From positions 1-6,882 of the forward strand of contig CALBXV010000251.1 in NCBI GenBank assembly GCA_937890045.1: a stretch of DNA of 6,882 bases, in the 5' to 3' direction. A model generated the notes under the pieces. That model was not told the origin of the DNA. It ran no database searches and saw only the letters and a list, made by a program, of their open reading frames with translations. This DNA is from an uncultured archaeon. Its GTDB lineage: Archaea > Thermoproteota > Nitrososphaeria > Nitrososphaerales > CALBXV01. Below are positions 1-6,297 of the stretch, one piece after another; position 1 is the first letter of the stretch, and each line of letters opens with the position of its first letter. Both the position numbers and the translations under genes were made by a program.

Positions 1-3000
1 CAAACAAAAAAAAAGGCAACCAAAGAAACTATAGAAAGACGTAAGAAGGGTAAAGGTAAAGAAGTAGAATTAGAGGACGTGAGTGTCATACTCGACCGAG
101 AAGCACGTCTGCCTAAGAGCAGTGGTGGTGGCTTAAGGGTAAAAAGTATACAAAGGCAGGGTATATATACAAAGGAGGAAGCGGACAGTGCCATTGAAAA
201 GGGAAAAGCGGTTGATAAAGCACTGGGTATTGAGAATATTGAATATATTAATAAGGTGGATGAACATGGGGAAGAACTTCGTCCACTTGAAAATGAGGAT
301 GACATGCTTCATTTATTAGCACAGGGAGGGTATAAAAATGAACAAGAAGTACAAAGGGCCATTGAGGACGGGGAAACCTTTGAAATCACAGGCATCTACG
401 AAACCAATATCGAGGAAGGTGAGGGAGGTGCTGGTGTTAAACAAAGAGGGCAAAAAATTACGCTCTTTCACGGTGCTAACCTAGAAACTCTTCTGGAAGA
501 GAAAATTCATGCTGCTCTTCACCAGGGGGCTATACCTGCAAAAGAGATAGCGGAAGGCTTTGAGTTGGGTAATCTATTTGATGAAGAGTTTGCTGCTAAG
601 GCACTGGCAAAGAAATTGTTAGCTATTATGTCTAAAAAGGCAAAGAAGGGTAAAAACATCACAGGGGCTGATATTAAGGGGCTCTTTGCTAAAATTGCAA
701 CTGGTAAGTTGACTGAAATATCAGGGATGGATCCGACTCTTAGGAGATATAACGTAATAAGTACCACCCTTAACGATGCGGGCGATAGAGTAAGCCGTAT
801 AAATGATAATATATTAAGAATGGGTGGTGATCTTGCGAAGGCTTCAGGAATTATGGGTACAAAGGAGTTTACAGAAGAAATAAGTAATTTACAAATTGAA
901 CTAAGGGAGGCAAGTAGAGCTAAGGATTGGAAAAAAGCCAAGAGGCTTGAAAGGGAAATATATCTATATACGGGAGAAAAGTATACAGGTATGTATAGAA
1001 TGTTAGCTAGACTTGGAGAAAGATACTGGTCACTTAAAAAAGTTCTTGAGTTTATATTACCCTTGTCAACTATAACTAATAGAAATTGGATATTAGGGCA
1101 TAGGATGCTTGCTGAGGGAATTGTTGGGCAGGCGAATAGATTAGGTAAGGATATAAATACGGTCTTAGATAAGATTCCAGCCAAGGACCAGATAGCTATA
1201 ATGAATTATATTGCTGGGCTGGAAAAGGGCATTAATAAAGACCAGAGTTTTCTTCTTGCTAATTTTGAAAAACGTGAAGAACGATTAAGGCAGATTGAAA
1301 AAGTAGAAGGAGAAATAGTAGGGTTAAAAGAAAAAATCAGTAAGGCCAAGAAGTTGTATAATAGGGAAAGTTTGAGGAAAAAATTAGTAGAAAAGAATGA
1401 TGAATTGAAAGGCCTTGGCGATAAGGAAACGGTAAAAAAGGAGTTTGATAGAATACATGCCGAACTAAAGAAAAAGTTCTGGGAACAAGACGAAGTCCTT
1501 CTGAGGGATGTTAAGCCTAAGTATCATAAATTAGCTAAGAATATCAAAAATATACAAATACAGTTAGGTAGTATGTTATTAGACCGAGGTATAATTACAG
1601 GAGAGACATATTGGAGGTGGTATGGTAGATATACCCATTATATGTATTTAAGAAACATGGTTGGCCATAATGATGAGGCTCTTGCAAAACTGGAAAAGAT
1701 GGATGTAAAAGCTGTTTTAGATGGCGGGTTTTTAAAACAAAGAGAAAATATGTCACCCGAAGAGCAACACGCTATGGGGCTGGTACGTGATTTAGCTGTA
1801 GTAGTACCAACTGGACTTGCAACTACTCTTGGATATGTGGCTAAACATGATTACCTTAGTAAGCTTGCTGATCCTAAAATAGGGGTAGTTTTTGATCCTT
1901 CACGTATAAAGGGTGTTACGTGGAATAAAAACCTTGGGAGTGTTATTATTGAGGAACTTAGTGATGAAGAATTTGAAATAATAGTTCCTGCAAAAAAGGG
2001 AGAAGACTACCCTGAAGAATACCAGGGAATAATAATTAATAAAAAGGACCGTACATGGACATGGTCCCTTGACAGACTAGCATGGGAACTTTCTAAGCAA
2101 GAAGCCGTAGTAAAGATGGCAAGAAAAAAGAAAGATTTTTTTAAGCTTGATTTAACCGAGAAGAGGTTGGAAAGGTTAAAGAAGCTCTATGAACCAGTGA
2201 AAAAAGCTTTAGATGCAAGGGGTGAAACATTAACTAGAAACTATACTAAGATGGGAACTGTAGGGGGTAAGTCATATGGTGCCTTGTCAGGTAAATTCCT
2301 GGCAAAACCTGTAGCTGACGATATAATGCCGTTAAAAGATATAGAAACCTGGAACGATAGTCAGTTGTGGTCAACCATGGTTAGATTTAATGAGCAGACA
2401 ACTATGATGTTTAAAGCAGGAAAGGTGGCCCTTAACCCTCCAACGATGTTCAGAAATATAGTTTCTAATTTCCTACAGAATAACCTGAGAGGAAGGCCGC
2501 TTCCTCTTGTATTTAGCGATTACGCTCTTGCTATTAAGAGTTATATAACAAAGGATAAACATTTTAAAGAAGCATTAGATATTGGCCTATTTCAAGGAAC
2601 GCTATCTACGGCAGAAATAACTGAGGTGTCTAATAAATATGAGGCTTTATCAAAAAAAGGTAAAGGGTTAGAAGGACGCTGGTATACTTTCTTGCAGTGG
2701 CTTAGTAGATCTACAAAATGGTATGGCAAAATAGATGAGTTGGCAAAGTTATCTATATACAGACAACTGAGAACAAACGGTAGTTTAAACAGGCTTGGAA
2801 TTGGGGATGGTAAACCAGTGGGTTCAATAGAAGCTGCCAGAATTGCAAATAAATGGGGAATGGACTACTCTTTAGCAAGTAGAAGTGTTAAGCATTTAAG
2901 GCGACAGTTTATGCCGTTTGTAACCTATCAATATAAAGTTGCCCCTCTTATACTTGAATCACTCGCTGCAAGACCATGGGTAATGGTTAAATGGATGGCA

Positions 3001-3813
3001 TTCCTGGGAGTAGGGGGTATGAGCCTTGCACAGATGATGGTTAAGTCTTGGATGGATATAGATGATGAAGAGTGGGAAAGGTTACTTAGAGAACTGCCTG
3101 ATTTTATTAGACATAACAAGACCTTTATACCGCTGCCATGGCGTTCTGCCCAAGGAAAGATGATGTGGTTTGATGGTTCATACTTTATGCCTTGGGGAAC
3201 ATGGGGTGGTGTACTCAGAGATATGTGGGAGGGTGAAATAAGTATGTTATATAGACAGGCTGGTATCAGTAATCCTCTCCTTACTGTACTTGGAGCCTTG
3301 GGTTCTGCTAGGCGTGGAAAACCATTGGTAGACCAATTTACACAGCAGGAAATATATAGCAACATTGACAGAACTGACCAGAAAATGATTAAGCTTTTAT
3401 CATGGATGCATAATATAGTAACCCCTGGTGTATTTGAAAATATAGCCTTTAGTCTTCCTGGGATGCCAGATTATACAGAAAGGCAGGGAGCATTAGGAAG
3501 GTCTATTGCTGTTATAAAGGGTTCAATAAAAGGCGAACCATATTTAGATAAATGGTATAGAGAATACGGAAGGGAACAGTTCTGGAGAGGTCTTGGTGTT
3601 AATGCCCAGATAATAGAGAGGCGACAGACATATGCTATAATAGCAGCTATGGAGACTAACCTTTGGGCTGACTTCAATAAGCTGGCGAGAAAACCCTATT
3701 ACCGTAAACACCGTGATAAATTACGAAAGACATACGAATTAACCCGAAAAAAGATAGAGAAACTTAGGTCAAAGGACCCTGGTATATTTAAAAGAAGGAG
3801 ATCTCAGTTATGA
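1..3813 (+). CDS. Large putative virion/ejected protein, LPD38-like polyvalent protein; 5'-partial
   Basis: The frame is open from base 1 (first residues QTKKKATKETIERRKKG), so a GTG at 79 is probably internal. At least 1270 residues are present, numbered here from base 1. Residues 153-200 resemble the degenerate zincin module of phage polyvalent proteins: KITLFHGANLETLLEEKIH, then an acidic-hydrophobic segment with DEEFAAKALAKKL. HExxH reads E166-E-K-I-H170, so peptidase activity is doubtful. Residues about 421-525 are Lys/Glu-rich and probably a coiled coil. Residues about 805-828 (LNPPTMFRNIVSN) and 944-973 (A-A-R-I-A...DYS, then MPF) match what I recall of large polyvalent protein-associated domain 38. 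A hydrophobic segment follows at about 992-1014, and the C-terminus is very basic. Such proteins are usually found among tail or ejection genes; a virion or DNA-ejection role is inferred. The coding status is certain; the function is moderately supported. Confidence 0.9.
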   Translation, partial: QTKKKATKETIERRKKGKGKEVELEDVSVILDREARLPKSSGGGLRVKSIQRQGIYTKEEADSAIEKGKAVDKALGIENIEYINKVDEHGEELRPLENEDDMLHLLAQGGYKNEQEVQRAIEDGETFEITGIYETNIEEGEGGAGVKQRGQKITLFHGANLETLLEEKIHAALHQGAIPAKEIAEGFELGNLFDEEFAAKALAKKLLAIMSKKAKKGKNITGADIKGLFAKIATGKLTEISGMDPTLRRYNVISTTLNDAGDRVSRINDNILRMGGDLAKASGIMGTKEFTEEISNLQIELREASRAKDWKKAKRLEREIYLYTGEKYTGMYRMLARLGERYWSLKKVLEFILPLSTITNRNWILGHRMLAEGIVGQANRLGKDINTVLDKIPAKDQIAIMNYIAGLEKGINKDQSFLLANFEKREERLRQIEKVEGEIVGLKEKISKAKKLYNRESLRKKLVEKNDELKGLGDKETVKKEFDRIHAELKKKFWEQDEVLLRDVKPKYHKLAKNIKNIQIQLGSMLLDRGIITGETYWRWYGRYTHYMYLRNMVGHNDEALAKLEKMDVKAVLDGGFLKQRENMSPEEQHAMGLVRDLAVVVPTGLATTLGYVAKHDYLSKLADPKIGVVFDPSRIKGVTWNKNLGSVIIEELSDEEFEIIVPAKKGEDYPEEYQGIIINKKDRTWTWSLDRLAWELSKQEAVVKMARKKKDFFKLDLTEKRLERLKKLYEPVKKALDARGETLTRNYTKMGTVGGKSYGALSGKFLAKPVADDIMPLKDIETWNDSQLWSTMVRFNEQTTMMFKAGKVALNPPTMFRNIVSNFLQNNLRGRPLPLVFSDYALAIKSYITKDKHFKEALDIGLFQGTLSTAEITEVSNKYEALSKKGKGLEGRWYTFLQWLSRSTKWYGKIDELAKLSIYRQLRTNGSLNRLGIGDGKPVGSIEAARIANKWGMDYSLASRSVKHLRRQFMPFVTYQYKVAPLILESLAARPWVMVKWMAFLGVGGMSLAQMMVKSWMDIDDEEWERLLRELPDFIRHNKTFIPLPWRSAQGKMMWFDGSYFMPWGTWGGVLRDMWEGEISMLYRQAGISNPLLTVLGALGSARRGKPLVDQFTQQEIYSNIDRTDQKMIKLLSWMHNIVTPGVFENIAFSLPGMPDYTERQGALGRSIAVIKGSIKGEPYLDKWYREYGREQFWRGLGVNAQIIERRQTYAIIAAMETNLWADFNKLARKPYYRKHRDKLRKTYELTRKKIEKLRSKDPGIFKRRRSQL

Positions 3814-3917
3814 AAACCAGACTACGTGATATACTATTACTAGGTGTAGTTATAATACCAGTGTTTATATTTGCCCTGTTGTTGACAGTGACGGGCTGGT
3901 TTAAAGGTACTAATTAA
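3810..3917 (+). CDS. 35-aa single-pass membrane microprotein, coupled to the virion gene
   Basis: The ATG overlaps the TGA of the large virion gene as ATGA (3810-3813), and an AAGAAGGAG ribosome-binding site ends at 3800, nine bases upstream. The product begins MKTRLRDILLLGVVIIPVF and ends GWFKGTN. A short basic N-terminus is followed by one hydrophobic helix (about residues 7-30), which predicts a cytoplasmic N-terminus and a single membrane pass. It is too short for a classical holin with several helices, though very small one-helix holin-like proteins exist. I do not recognise a family. Position and coupling suggest late expression in stoichiometry with the virion protein. Its last 8 bp overlap the end of the opposing glutaredoxin-like gene. 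Confidence 0.75.
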   Translation: MKTRLRDILLLGVVIIPVFIFALLLTVTGWFKGTN

Positions 3918-3920
3918 ACC
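3898..3920. repeat. Perfect 7-bp inverted repeat at the convergent gene junction
   Basis: GGTTTAA (3898-3904) and TTAAACC (3914-3920) are exact inverted copies around a 9-base loop. The element covers the TAA of the + strand membrane protein (3915-3917) and the TAG of the - strand glutaredoxin-like gene (3912-3910). A stem-loop could form in both transcripts. Neither side has a T tract, so it is not a standard intrinsic terminator. It might still slow RNA polymerase or protect 3' ends. Confidence 0.5.
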
Positions 3921-4125
3921 CACCTTCCTTGGTAACCTCAACAGGCAGGGCCATGTTCTGCATTGACAGCTGTACAAATGCCTCAATATCAATATCATCC
4001 CTATCATTAGCGGGATTCTTAAGCCTATCCGCACTTCTTTCCTTAAAAGGTATTCCTTGTGTCCTGTAACTTGACTTCAATGTTTCGCACTTAGGACAAT
4101 CAGGTGCCGTATAGATGTATTTCAT
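3910..4125 (-). CDS. Glutaredoxin/thioredoxin-like small redox protein
   Basis: This 71-residue protein starts MKYIYTAPDCPKCETLKSS. It has the beta strand followed by a CxxC active site (C10-P-K-C13) typical of glutaredoxin and NrdH-type thiol-disulfide carriers. A proline at P61 in LPVEV sits where the fold's cis-proline is expected. At 71 residues it is slightly shorter than NrdH-type glutaredoxins, and the middle (residues 33-48, acidic) looks loop-like. Phage glutaredoxins commonly reduce ribonucleotide reductase or similar enzymes; no such partner is in this window. The ATG at 4125 follows AAGGAGG with a spacer of about seven bases. The gene overlaps the upstream 86-aa gene by 26 bp and the opposing membrane gene by 8 bp. 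It is last in its strand's cluster. Confidence 0.85.
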   Translation of the reverse strand: MKYIYTAPDCPKCETLKSSYRTQGIPFKERSADRLKNPANDRDDIDIEAFVQLSMQNMALPVEVTKEGGFN

Positions 4126-4360
4126 TTGCTGCCTCCTTATCTAATAGAATAAAACAGGGTGTATGTTCACCTACCCATGCACCAAGTTGGTTAAAGTTAA
4201 AGAACTCTACTGCTTCCTCATCAGTCATACCATCATCAATATGCTTCTGTATAATCTTCGTATAGTCGTATGCAACTATATCATCCTGCCCAAACCTCAT
4301 GCATATGCCAAGCATACAGTCATCATACCCATCCATTGTAATCATTTTATCGTCTAACAT
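4100..4360 (-). CDS. 86-aa conserved phage-type hypothetical protein
   Basis: The protein begins MLDDKMITMDGYDDCMLGI and contains GMTDEEAVEFF and LGAWVGEHTPCFI. I recall this layout (a DGYDD-x-G-x-x-x-RFGQ block, then DGMT-EEA-x-E-F-F, then GAWVGE-x-TP) from short unannotated proteins of many tailed phages; the function is unknown. An in-frame upstream ATG at 4462 would give 120 residues. The ATG at 4360 is preferred because AGGAGG (4374-4369) sits eight bases upstream, while the ATG at 4462 has no usable site. The upstream stretch is also GC-rich and structured like a leader. The stop codon lies 26 bp inside the glutaredoxin-like gene, so the two are probably translated together. No membrane segment or metal motif is apparent. 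Confidence 0.82.
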   Translation of the reverse strand: MLDDKMITMDGYDDCMLGICMRFGQDDIVAYDYTKIIQKHIDDGMTDEEAVEFFNFNQLGAWVGEHTPCFILLDKEAANEIHLYGT

Positions 4361-4368
4361 CCTAGAAT

Positions 4369-4374
4369 CCTCCT
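4369..4374 (-). promoter_or_regulatory. Ribosome-binding site deciding the start of the 86-aa phage-type gene
   Basis: On the - strand this reads AGGAGG, a full anti-16S match, with an eight-base spacer (ATTCTAGG) to the ATG at 4360. The competing ATG at 4462 has only GAGAG directly abutting it. This supports the shorter 86-residue product over the 120-residue version. Confidence 0.75.
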
Positions 4375-4396
4375 GAACGCCCTCGTAATTCTTCAA

Positions 4397-4446
4397 GTAG
4401 GGGTACCACGCCACCCCTTTCAACGCCTCTGGAATCACCCCTCTAC
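4397..4446 (-). promoter_or_regulatory. Structured GC-rich 5' leader with two competing stems
   Basis: On the - strand a 3' arm, ACCCCTAC (4404-4397), can pair with either of two upstream arms. The near arm is AGGGGT (4418-4413), giving a 6-bp stem with an 8-base loop. The far arm is GTAGAGGGGT (4446-4437), giving 8 bp with a two-base bulge. The two pairings exclude each other. The surrounding 4371-4460 is about 54% GC, against about 37% in the sampled downstream gene. It lies between a promoter-like site and the ribosome-binding site of the 86-aa phage-type gene, so it would be the transcript's leader. It matches no riboswitch class I know, and folding is inferred by eye only. Confidence 0.35.
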
Positions 4447-4453
4447 TGCCCGA

Positions 4454-4483
4454 ATTATGCATCTCTCAGCAAAAAAAGGTCAT
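4454..4483 (-). promoter_or_regulatory. Candidate sigma-70/sigma-A promoter for the 86-aa and glutaredoxin-like genes
   Basis: On the - strand, ATGACC (4483-4478; four of six match TTGACA) and CATAAT (4459-4454; five of six match TATAAT) are 18 bases apart. Transcription would start near 4446-4448, just before the GC-rich leader. The -35 hexamer lies within the putative terminator stem, and the T tract forms part of the spacer. One promoter-like pair in AT-rich DNA is weak evidence. Its position at the only sizeable gap of the - strand cluster is what makes it credible. Confidence 0.35.
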
Positions 4484-4499
4484 GTCTAAGACTTATGCC
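4471..4499 (-). terminator. Putative intrinsic terminator after the Cys-rich gene
   Basis: On the - strand, 4499-4478 can fold as GG-CAT-(AA)-GTC-TTA-GAC-ATG-(A)-CC. This gives eight base pairs with two small bulges and a three-base loop. A run of seven T (4477-4471) follows directly. The first G is the last base of the TAG stop of the 75-aa gene. Hairpin plus T tract right after a stop is the usual layout, but the bulges and low GC make it weak, so partial read-through is likely. Confidence 0.4.
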
Positions 4500-4726
4500 T
4501 AATCAACATCGGTGTCTCCAGTTATTTGGATATAATCATCTGTCAGTTCTGGACTTAAGGGTAATACGCATTTAGTAAAGAACTTGCATGGCAGTTGGTT
4601 TTTTACCCAACATTCACCCCTATCTTCCCTAAACCTATCCCAAAACAATCCAACGCCTAAACATACATTACTAACGAGGTTACAACATTGACGATCAACT
4701 AGCCTGTGCAGGGTCATTAGTGTCAT
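4499..4726 (-). CDS. 75-aa Cys-rich protein, probably metal-binding
   Basis: The protein has six cysteines: C14, C15, C22, C39, C47 and C53. The core pattern is CC-x6-C-x16-C-x7-C-x5-C, and its end reads PCKFFTKCVLPLSPEL. The spacing suggests a small zinc- or iron-sulfur-binding fold. It recalls short phage proteins ending in a C-x-x-F/Y-F-x-x-C-VLP motif, but I cannot name a family. The ATG at 4726 is preceded by AAAGGAG with a four-base spacer, which supports this start over the ATG three codons later. It overlaps the upstream charged 86-aa gene by 32 bp. The acidic C-terminus ends at a TAG that leads straight into a putative terminator hairpin. Function unknown; a nucleic-acid-binding role is only a guess. 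Confidence 0.75.
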   Translation of the reverse strand: MTLMTLHRLVDRQCCNLVSNVCLGVGLFWDRFREDRGECWVKNQLPCKFFTKCVLPLSPELTDDYIQITGDTDVD

Positions 4727-4955
4727 GGTTCTCCTTTGCTCTTATTTTCTTAAGTCCTTGTAGTAAAAAACTTATGAATGCTCCATTAGCATCATAATGG
4801 CCATGCTTATAACCCTTTTCGTACCCATCATCATAGCCGTTACCATAAAGGTCGTTCTCCAGTTTAATTTGCTTGCGTTTTTTCTCCCTTCCTTCTTCTT
4901 TTTTTACCTCTTTTTCCTCACGTATCTGGCTTGAGCGTATCTCTTGATATTCCAT
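4695..4955 (-). CDS. 86-aa charged protein with Gly-Tyr four-residue repeats
   Basis: The protein begins MEYQEIRSSQIREEKEVKKE. Residues 4-35 are almost entirely Lys, Arg and Glu with scattered Gln and Ile, and probably helical. Residues 40-55 then repeat glycine every fourth position: G-Y-D-D, G-Y-E-K, G-Y-K-H, G-H-Y-D. A hydrophobic segment (AFISFLLQGL, about 59-68) and a polar tail follow. The ATG at 4955 has AAGGAGG with a five-base spacer and begins 13 bases after the helicase stop, so co-expression with the helicase is likely. A similar glycine/tyrosine motif occurs in the 78-aa gene on the other side of the helicase. I do not recognise a named family; short phage proteins of this kind are usually unannotated. 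Confidence 0.8.
   Translation of the reverse strand: MEYQEIRSSQIREEKEVKKEEGREKKRKQIKLENDLYGNGYDDGYEKGYKHGHYDANGAFISFLLQGLKKIRAKENHDTNDPAQAS
4791..4838 (-). repeat. Four tandem Gly-x-x-x units inside the 86-aa charged protein
   Basis: Residues 40-55 read GYDD, GYEK, GYKH, GHYD. They are four consecutive four-residue units beginning with glycine, three of them Gly-Tyr. The codons differ between units (GGC, GGG, GGT, GGC), so the repeat is kept at protein level rather than being a recent DNA duplication. Confidence 0.6.
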
Positions 4956-4968
4956 ATATTCCTCCTTA

Positions 4969-6297
4969 CTATATAAAATCAGATAAATTATGATTCTTGA
5001 ACCTTAACATGTTCTTTATAAACTTGAGGTTTATCGTACCTATTGGTCCATTTCTCTGTTTTACTACATTTAATTCAACTAAACCTGGATTCTTATTTGG
5101 GTCATAGTAATCATCCCTATGTAACAGCATGACCACATCAGCATCCTGTTCAATAGAACCTGACTCACGAAGGTCAGACATCCTTGGTTTATGCCCTTCT
5201 CTCTGCTCTACCGAACGATTTAACTGCGATATAGCTACCACTGGTACATCCAGTTCCTTTGCCAATGCCTTTAGCCCTCTTGATATACTGGTAATCTCCT
5301 GTTGTCTGTTCTCTGTGTTGTTTCCTTCCATCAGTTGAAGGTAGTCAATAATTATCAGTTGTATACCCTTCTGTGACTGAAACCTTCTTGACTTTGCCCT
5401 TATTTCAAGCAGGCTCAATGCTGGTGTATCATCAATAGATATAGGGGATTGCGAGAGATTTCCCATTGCTGTTGGTATTCTCAGGAAATCAACATCAGCT
5501 ATTGTACCCGTTCTCATTAAATGAGCATCAACTTCCGCTATAGAACAGAGCATATTCTTGGTTATCTGCAGTGCTGACATCTCCATTGAGAATATAAGGA
5601 CTGGTATTTTGTTATTCATACTCACATTCTCTGCTATATTCAACATAAAACTTGTCTTTCCCATGCTTGGTCTGGCAGCCACAACTATAAGCTCTCCCCT
5701 TTGAAACCCAGATGTTATCTCATCTAAGCTTTTAAACCCTGTAGGTACACCAGTTACCGCCCCTGTGTGTTCCTGCATGCTTTCTATATGGTCCCATGCC
5801 TCTATAAGCAGTTTGTCTATATCAGTGTTATTGTTTCTGAACTTACGCTGTGTTATATCATATACCTTCTTCTCTACCAACTCAAGAAGGGTATCGGATT
5901 TGAGCGAATCATTGTATGCCTCTTTCTGTATTACAGCAGTGGCAGTTATCAAATCCCTCTTAAGCTTCTTCTCTTTTATTATCTCAGCATAATAGACAAC
6001 ATTTACAGTGATAGGAACAGCATCTACTATGTTCATCAAGTATATAACACCACCACTTTTCTCTAAAATGGATAGACGTGACAGCTCGTTCTTTAGTATA
6101 ACAAGGTCAACAGCACTGCCGTTGTTGTATACATCTACAATAGCACCAAATATGTTCTGGTTTGCCGTACTATAGAAGTCCTCTCTGGTTAATATCTCAG
6201 ACACGGAATCAATCAGGCTGTTATCTATTAGTATAGAGCCTATAACACTAACCTCTGCATCTGTGTTAGAAGGAGGGACTAGCTGAATATCGCTCAC
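4969..6297 (-). CDS. dnaB: Replicative DNA helicase, DnaB family
   Basis: This 442-residue protein has the full DnaB layout. An N-terminal helical domain (about 1-110, with EVSVIGSILID) precedes a linker and a RecA-type ATPase from about 180. Visible motifs are Walker A ARPSMGKTS (208-216, K214-T215), catalytic Glu E239 in FSMEMS, Walker B LIIIDYLQL (D318), the ISQLNR sensor (356-361), LRESGSIEQDAD (376-387) and the KQRNGPIG arginine-finger segment (413-420). It would unwind DNA 5' to 3' as a hexamer at the fork. The length is normal and no key residue is missing; the Walker A site carries no intein. The start is GTG at 6297, overlapping the upstream 78-aa gene's TGA as GTGA; GGGGAG lies five bases upstream. 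No primase or helicase loader is in the window. It is a phage-type copy judging by its neighbours. Confidence 0.97.
   Translation of the reverse strand: MSDIQLVPPSNTDAEVSVIGSILIDNSLIDSVSEILTREDFYSTANQNIFGAIVDVYNNGSAVDLVILKNELSRLSILEKSGGVIYLMNIVDAVPITVNVVYYAEIIKEKKLKRDLITATAVIQKEAYNDSLKSDTLLELVEKKVYDITQRKFRNNNTDIDKLLIEAWDHIESMQEHTGAVTGVPTGFKSLDEITSGFQRGELIVVAARPSMGKTSFMLNIAENVSMNNKIPVLIFSMEMSALQITKNMLCSIAEVDAHLMRTGTIADVDFLRIPTAMGNLSQSPISIDDTPALSLLEIRAKSRRFQSQKGIQLIIIDYLQLMEGNNTENRQQEITSISRGLKALAKELDVPVVAISQLNRSVEQREGHKPRMSDLRESGSIEQDADVVMLLHRDDYYDPNKNPGLVELNVVKQRNGPIGTINLKFIKNMLRFKNHNLSDFI

Noticed and set aside
1..14. A9 run reading A-AAA-AAG in frame, a possible -1 slippery site
   Set aside because: It sits at the very edge, with no upstream context and no visible downstream stem. 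Lys-rich coding sequence explains it. It could equally be a sequencing-error hotspot.
79..81. GTG as the start of the large + strand gene
   Set aside because: The frame continues to base 1 without a stop, the preceding codons look like the same Lys/Glu-rich protein, and there is no ribosome-binding site before this GTG.
519..1184. Long open frame (221 codons) on the - strand opposite the virion gene
   Set aside because: It lies entirely inside the strongly supported + strand gene. Its product is a Ser/Leu/Ile-rich low-complexity string typical of antisense shadows, with no recognisable motif.
2928..3677. Two - strand open frames (145 and 68 codons) opposite the C-terminal half of the virion gene
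   Set aside because: Both are antisense to the conserved LPD38-like and hydrophobic regions, show no family motif, and have no coherent neighbours on that strand.
4371..4460. tRNA or other standard RNA gene in the GC-rich island
   Set aside because: There is no cloverleaf, no T-loop GGTTCGAATCC-type box and no acceptor stem; only the short competing stems are seen.
5129..6066. Several short + strand open frames opposite dnaB
   Set aside because: They are antisense to a helicase gene with every motif intact and show no features of their own.
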